A stretch of DNA of 9,267 bases from Fibrobacterota bacterium (GTDB lineage Bacteria > Fibrobacterota > Chitinivibrionia > Chitinivibrionales > JANQEN01), in the NCBI GenBank assembly GCA_030619215.1, contig JAUXBV010000085.1, positions 1-9,267 on the forward strand, written 5' to 3'. Below are positions 7,174 to 9,267 of the stretch, piece after piece. Each line of letters begins with the position of its first letter. Within the stretch, counting starts at the first letter, position 1. A program made the position numbers and the translations under genes. The notes beneath the pieces are model-generated. The model had not been told where the DNA came from. It saw only the letters and a program-made list of their open reading frames with translations, and ran no database searches.

Positions 7174-7207
7174 TAAAAAGAGCTGAATAGTAACACTATT
7201 CAGCTCT
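7174..7207 (-). terminator. strong intrinsic terminator of the lipoprotein operon
   Basis: A perfect 13-base inverted repeat (agagctgaatagt, 7179-7191, and its complement, 7195-7207) with a 3-base loop is followed on the minus strand by a T-rich run (7174-7178 and beyond). It begins about 20 bases past the TAA at 7229 and is clearly placed to end the two-lipoprotein operon. Confidence 0.85.
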
Positions 7208-7228
7208 GAAGAATAACTATTTCAGTAT

Positions 7229-7939
7229 TTACTTTTCAGTATACTCTGAAAAAAGCGAATCCCGCACTGAAGCATCCTGCGAAACCTCAACCTCTTTTTT
7301 GTCTATGTCAAGCAGCATCTTCCAGGCATAATCACAGACACGATACTGATAGATCTTGTTAGTGATGGTTCCCTCAGATCCCCACACCGGTGCCAAGCGT
7401 GTGTTCTTTAATAAAGGGACCAGATACTCCTTCGCACCCTCACCTTCCTCTATTATTGCTTTTGCCGCCTCTTCCCAGTACAGGTGGGGAACCCCGAATG
7501 CATTGAAAAACTTCGCGCTCTCAAGTGCATCAATGAGGGGCTTAATCCTGAATCCGGGCTCCAGTTTCTTATATTCATCCAGGTTAATCGTTCTGAGCGC
7601 CAGCAATCCCAATAAGAAAGGCTTTTCAGTTAACTTGAGCGCGGAGGACAATTCCGAAACAACCTTTGAGCCGCGTGAAACAGCCTCTTTATACGCCATT
7701 GAATTGAACGGCTCCAATCCTCTCTGGGATTCATTCGACAGGTCCTGTACCAGTTTACTCCCATCCATCTCTTTTAATTCCCTGGTTCGATTTTCTCTCT
7801 TTATTTTCATCTCATCAATCAGCTTCATCTGTTTTTTGATCTCCGGGTCCTTAATCTCCTCTTTTTTACCGCAGCCCATAAAAATACTGCACGCACCGAA
7901 CAGGACTATGCTGATAATAATTATTACTTTTTTATACAT
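7229..7939 (-). CDS. lipoprotein with helical, HEAT-like domain (236 aa)
   Basis: The ATG at 7939 is set by AAGGAG 7 bases upstream (7947-7952); the in-frame start 24 bases earlier has no support. Residues 1-23 are a lipoprotein signal (MYKK, then a run of Ile/Val) with two candidate lipidation cysteines, Cys-17 (FGAC) and Cys-23 (FMGC). Cys-23 followed by GKKEE is the more usual arrangement. Residues about 26-65 are a highly charged helix, probably coiled coil. Residues about 95-215 are alpha-helical in a HEAT-like pattern, with the well-formed stretches PHLYWEEAAKAIIEEG and YQYRVCDYAWKMLLDI. Such domains usually bind proteins; the partner is unknown. It is the second gene of a pair, 30 bases behind the 230-aa lipoprotein, and a strong terminator follows it. 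The two products probably act together at the membrane or periplasm. Confidence 0.85.
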   Translation of the reverse strand: MYKKVIIIISIVLFGACSIFMGCGKKEEIKDPEIKKQMKLIDEMKIKRENRTRELKEMDGSKLVQDLSNESQRGLEPFNSMAYKEAVSRGSKVVSELSSALKLTEKPFLLGLLALRTINLDEYKKLEPGFRIKPLIDALESAKFFNAFGVPHLYWEEAAKAIIEEGEGAKEYLVPLLKNTRLAPVWGSEGTITNKIYQYRVCDYAWKMLLDIDKKEVEVSQDASVRDSLFSEYTEK

Positions 7940-7969
7940 GTTAATTCTCCTTATTGAATACATACCAGA

Positions 7970-8662
7970 TTACATCGGGCTCATTGCAGGAAAGACATTT
8001 TTACCGAGTCCCGGAGCATCATTATTCCATTCCACAACCGATTCGTCAACCGCATCCCTGTGCCATTCCACGGCAATCTTGTCAATAAAGGATACCGAAC
8101 CGCCTGAAGCTATGAAAAACCACCAGTAATAGTATCCCAAAAGATCGTTAAAACAAGCTGCGTCGTCATCTATACAAACAGGCACCGTGACAAAATCCAG
8201 CATAGTTTCATCAGGCCAGCCGCTTGGCGTATCCAGCAGGACCGCAGTTGTTGTATTATCACCGGGTGTCAATGAACCGGCAAACGATCCGTTGTTATTC
8301 CTTCCATAATACCCCCAGACACGTCCGTCCAGACGGTCAAGCATCCACCCGTTAAGGCACTCCGGGGTGCGTCCCGTAACCATACGGTTGGTGTACTCAC
8401 TGGTCGGTGCAAGAAAATTCCCCGTATTCAGATCATATGCCCGTGCAATCTGAATATAAACTATCGTATCACACGTACAGGTCTCACCACATTCACCGGC
8501 ATCAAAATCAAAACTCACCGAAACGCTCAATCCGCTTACAACGGGAGTGCCGGTAAAGGTAAATGTACCGCATGGAACTGTGGGTGTCCCGCAGCTCATC
8601 AGTAAAAACAGGCACATACCAAGGATGAAAAATAAAAAGGGTACAGGTTTTTGTTTATACAT
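7970..8662 (-). CDS. cysteine-rich lipoprotein of unknown function (230 aa)
   Basis: The ATG at 8662 is chosen because AGGAGGA lies directly upstream (8666-8672) and the protein then opens with a classic lipoprotein signal: MYKQK, hydrophobic core, lipobox LMSC with Cys-24 as the lipidated residue. The 47 further in-frame codons upstream look non-coding. The mature protein is beta-rich and acidic, with seven more cysteines (31, 58, 62, 64, 102, 163, 170). Three of them form a tight C-x3-C-x-C group (GECGETCTCD) just before the strand TIVYIQIARAY; Cys-163/170 flank an acidic IDDDAA loop. Cysteine pairs may be disulfides, or the cluster may bind a metal; neither can be decided here. Aromatic stretches (GWMLDR, RVWGYYGRNNNG, GYYYWWFF) could be ligand-binding. 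I do not recognise the family. It is the first gene of the operon with the 236-aa lipoprotein. Confidence 0.82.
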   Translation of the reverse strand: MYKQKPVPFLFFILGMCLFLLMSCGTPTVPCGTFTFTGTPVVSGLSVSVSFDFDAGECGETCTCDTIVYIQIARAYDLNTGNFLAPTSEYTNRMVTGRTPECLNGWMLDRLDGRVWGYYGRNNNGSFAGSLTPGDNTTTAVLLDTPSGWPDETMLDFVTVPVCIDDDAACFNDLLGYYYWWFFIASGGSVSFIDKIAVEWHRDAVDESVVEWNNDAPGLGKNVFPAMSPM

Positions 8663-8842
8663 TACTCCTCCTATATTTGAATTGTTCAAAAACGGTGACG
8701 GTAACGAAAAAAAGAGACGAAAAACGTAACCCTTTGACGATACGGGCATCCTTATCCTAACCGTAACCGAATATTGAATTGTAACACATTGAAAAATCGC
8801 CAATCACTTCATTTTTCTGAAAGAGGAATATAACACATTTAA
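8663..8842 (-). other. upstream region of the lipoprotein operon
   Basis: There is no gene. The operon promoter must lie here or further upstream, but I see only weak candidates, such as TACAAT near 8778-8783 without a good -35 box. A small palindrome, ttgaa-ttg-ttcaa at 8677-8689, sits right against the ribosome binding site of the 230-aa gene and could be an operator or leader hairpin. Confidence 0.3.
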
Positions 8843-9058
8843 AACAAATTAGCGGGATTATATGAAAAATGCGACAATAAAGAATGGATAGAATACCGTA
8901 AAGAAAATTATTAAATCCTCAATAAGTCGCTAAAGCGGGACCGGATTGTGGCGGCGAACGGTTCTAAATTCACCCGATTTTTTAATCTTTTACTCCCAAT
9001 AGTTAAAGTGTTCCGCGACTACTTGGACAAGGAGAATGTCAGCTCAACAGTTCAATAG
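8843..9058 (+). pseudogene. possible plus-strand gene remnant with in-frame TAA
   Basis: A plus-strand frame is open for 23 codons after the TAA at 8840, stops at TAA 8912-8914, then is open for 47 codons to the TAG at 9056-9058. Both parts are strongly protein-like: YEKCDNKEWIEYRKENY before the stop, then SLKRDRIVAANGSKF and TRFFNLLLPIVKVFRDYLD after it. There is no start codon with a ribosome binding site, so this would be the C-terminal end of a decayed gene. The aromatic/basic helix could be a glycosyltransferase-type tail, but I cannot name it. Its last 20 bases overlap the end of the convergent gene at 9039. Chance cannot be excluded. Confidence 0.35.
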
Positions 9059-9267
9059 TTAATCCTCCGCATTTCGCCAGGTCGAGCGCAATGGGTTTTA
9101 TACGCTCACGATGCTTTGATTCATAAATAATTATGCTTGGTTTAGAGAGATGATCGGGATCAACTTTAGAAACAACTCCCACACATCCTACCAAATCAGG
9201 TAAAGGGGCGTCTGCAATCTTAACTCTCGTACCAACCGGGTAATCAGGAACAATTGAAACAAGAGTT
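9039..9267 (-). CDS. C-terminal end of a probable HD-GYP-type phosphodiesterase (partial, 75 aa)
   Basis: The gene enters from the right edge and ends at TGA 9039-9041; only 75 complete codons are in view. The segment PDYPVGTRVKIADAPLPDLV, then CVGVVSKVDPDHLSKPSI, then a short hinge and KPIALDLAKCGGLTIEL, fits the small beta domain found after the HD-GYP catalytic domain (pattern YPVGTxVxL...GVVxxxxPxxxxxPxVxV...xxIDL). HD-GYP proteins degrade cyclic-di-GMP in the cytoplasm. The catalytic part, with the HD and GYP motifs, lies outside the window, so the assignment rests on this tail alone. The tail reads ...DAPLPDLV where many family members have ...DGxxG. The start and total length cannot be seen. 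Confidence 0.55.
   Translation of the reverse strand, partial: TLVSIVPDYPVGTRVKIADAPLPDLVGCVGVVSKVDPDHLSKPSIIIYESKHRERIKPIALDLAKCGGLTIELLS

Noticed and set aside
7356..8129. 257-codon plus-strand open frame over the two lipoprotein genes
   Set aside because: It lies opposite two genes with signals, ribosome binding sites and a terminator; its product is serine-rich and without recognisable structure, typical of an antisense shadow.
8663..8803. 47-codon extension of the 230-aa lipoprotein
   Set aside because: It would place 47 residues before a complete lipoprotein signal; the composition looks non-coding, and a strong Shine-Dalgarno precedes the ATG at 8662.

Overview
The window looks like a piece of a Gram-negative chromosome coding mostly for envelope and secreted proteins, roughly 40-45% G+C by eye. 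Almost every gene begins with a signal peptide or lipoprotein signal. The content includes tandem Ig-like domains of the bacterial 'YQWQKNG...FRCIVSN' type, a C-terminal tail resembling type IX secretion (T9SS) type A sorting domains, a beta-barrel protein and the end of what looks like an HD-GYP-type protein. This suggests the Fibrobacterota/Chitinispirillia part of the FCB group, or a related uncultured lineage. That is inference from protein style; there is no rRNA or other marker gene in the window.

Layout, left to right. At 1-301 there is no intact gene, only a possible 40-codon coding remnant and a probable terminator. At 302-1432 (minus) lies a secreted beta-barrel protein gene split by one in-frame TAA. 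At 1605-4562 (minus) is the largest gene, a 985-residue surface protein with seven Ig-like domains followed by a seven-blade beta-propeller-like repeat region. At 4563-4814 is a divergent intergenic region with a good sigma70-type promoter reading right. At 4815-6281 (plus) is a 488-residue secreted protein made of about nine YNxxG/W repeats with a T9SS-like tail. At 6424-6795 (minus) is a short secreted protein of unknown function. At 6796-7228 is a gene-poor stretch with two minus-strand terminators and an imperfect inverted repeat. At 7970-8662 and 7229-7939 (minus) are two lipoproteins in a probable operon, ended by a strong terminator. At 8663-9038 is another gene-poor stretch containing a plus-strand coding remnant with an in-frame TAA. 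At 9039-9267 (minus) is the C-terminal end of a gene that resembles HD-GYP-type proteins and runs off the window.

No metabolic pathway is visible. The common theme is surface display: a rigid Ig stalk carrying a propeller, a divergently transcribed repeat protein with a sorting tail, an outer-membrane barrel and two lipoproteins. The intact genes are mixed with decayed ones, so the region looks like fast-changing accessory DNA. I saw no CRISPR array, tRNA, rRNA, transposase gene or phage gene. The most notable items are the 7+7 domain design of the Ig/propeller protein with its exact 89-residue period, and the cleanly interrupted barrel gene.
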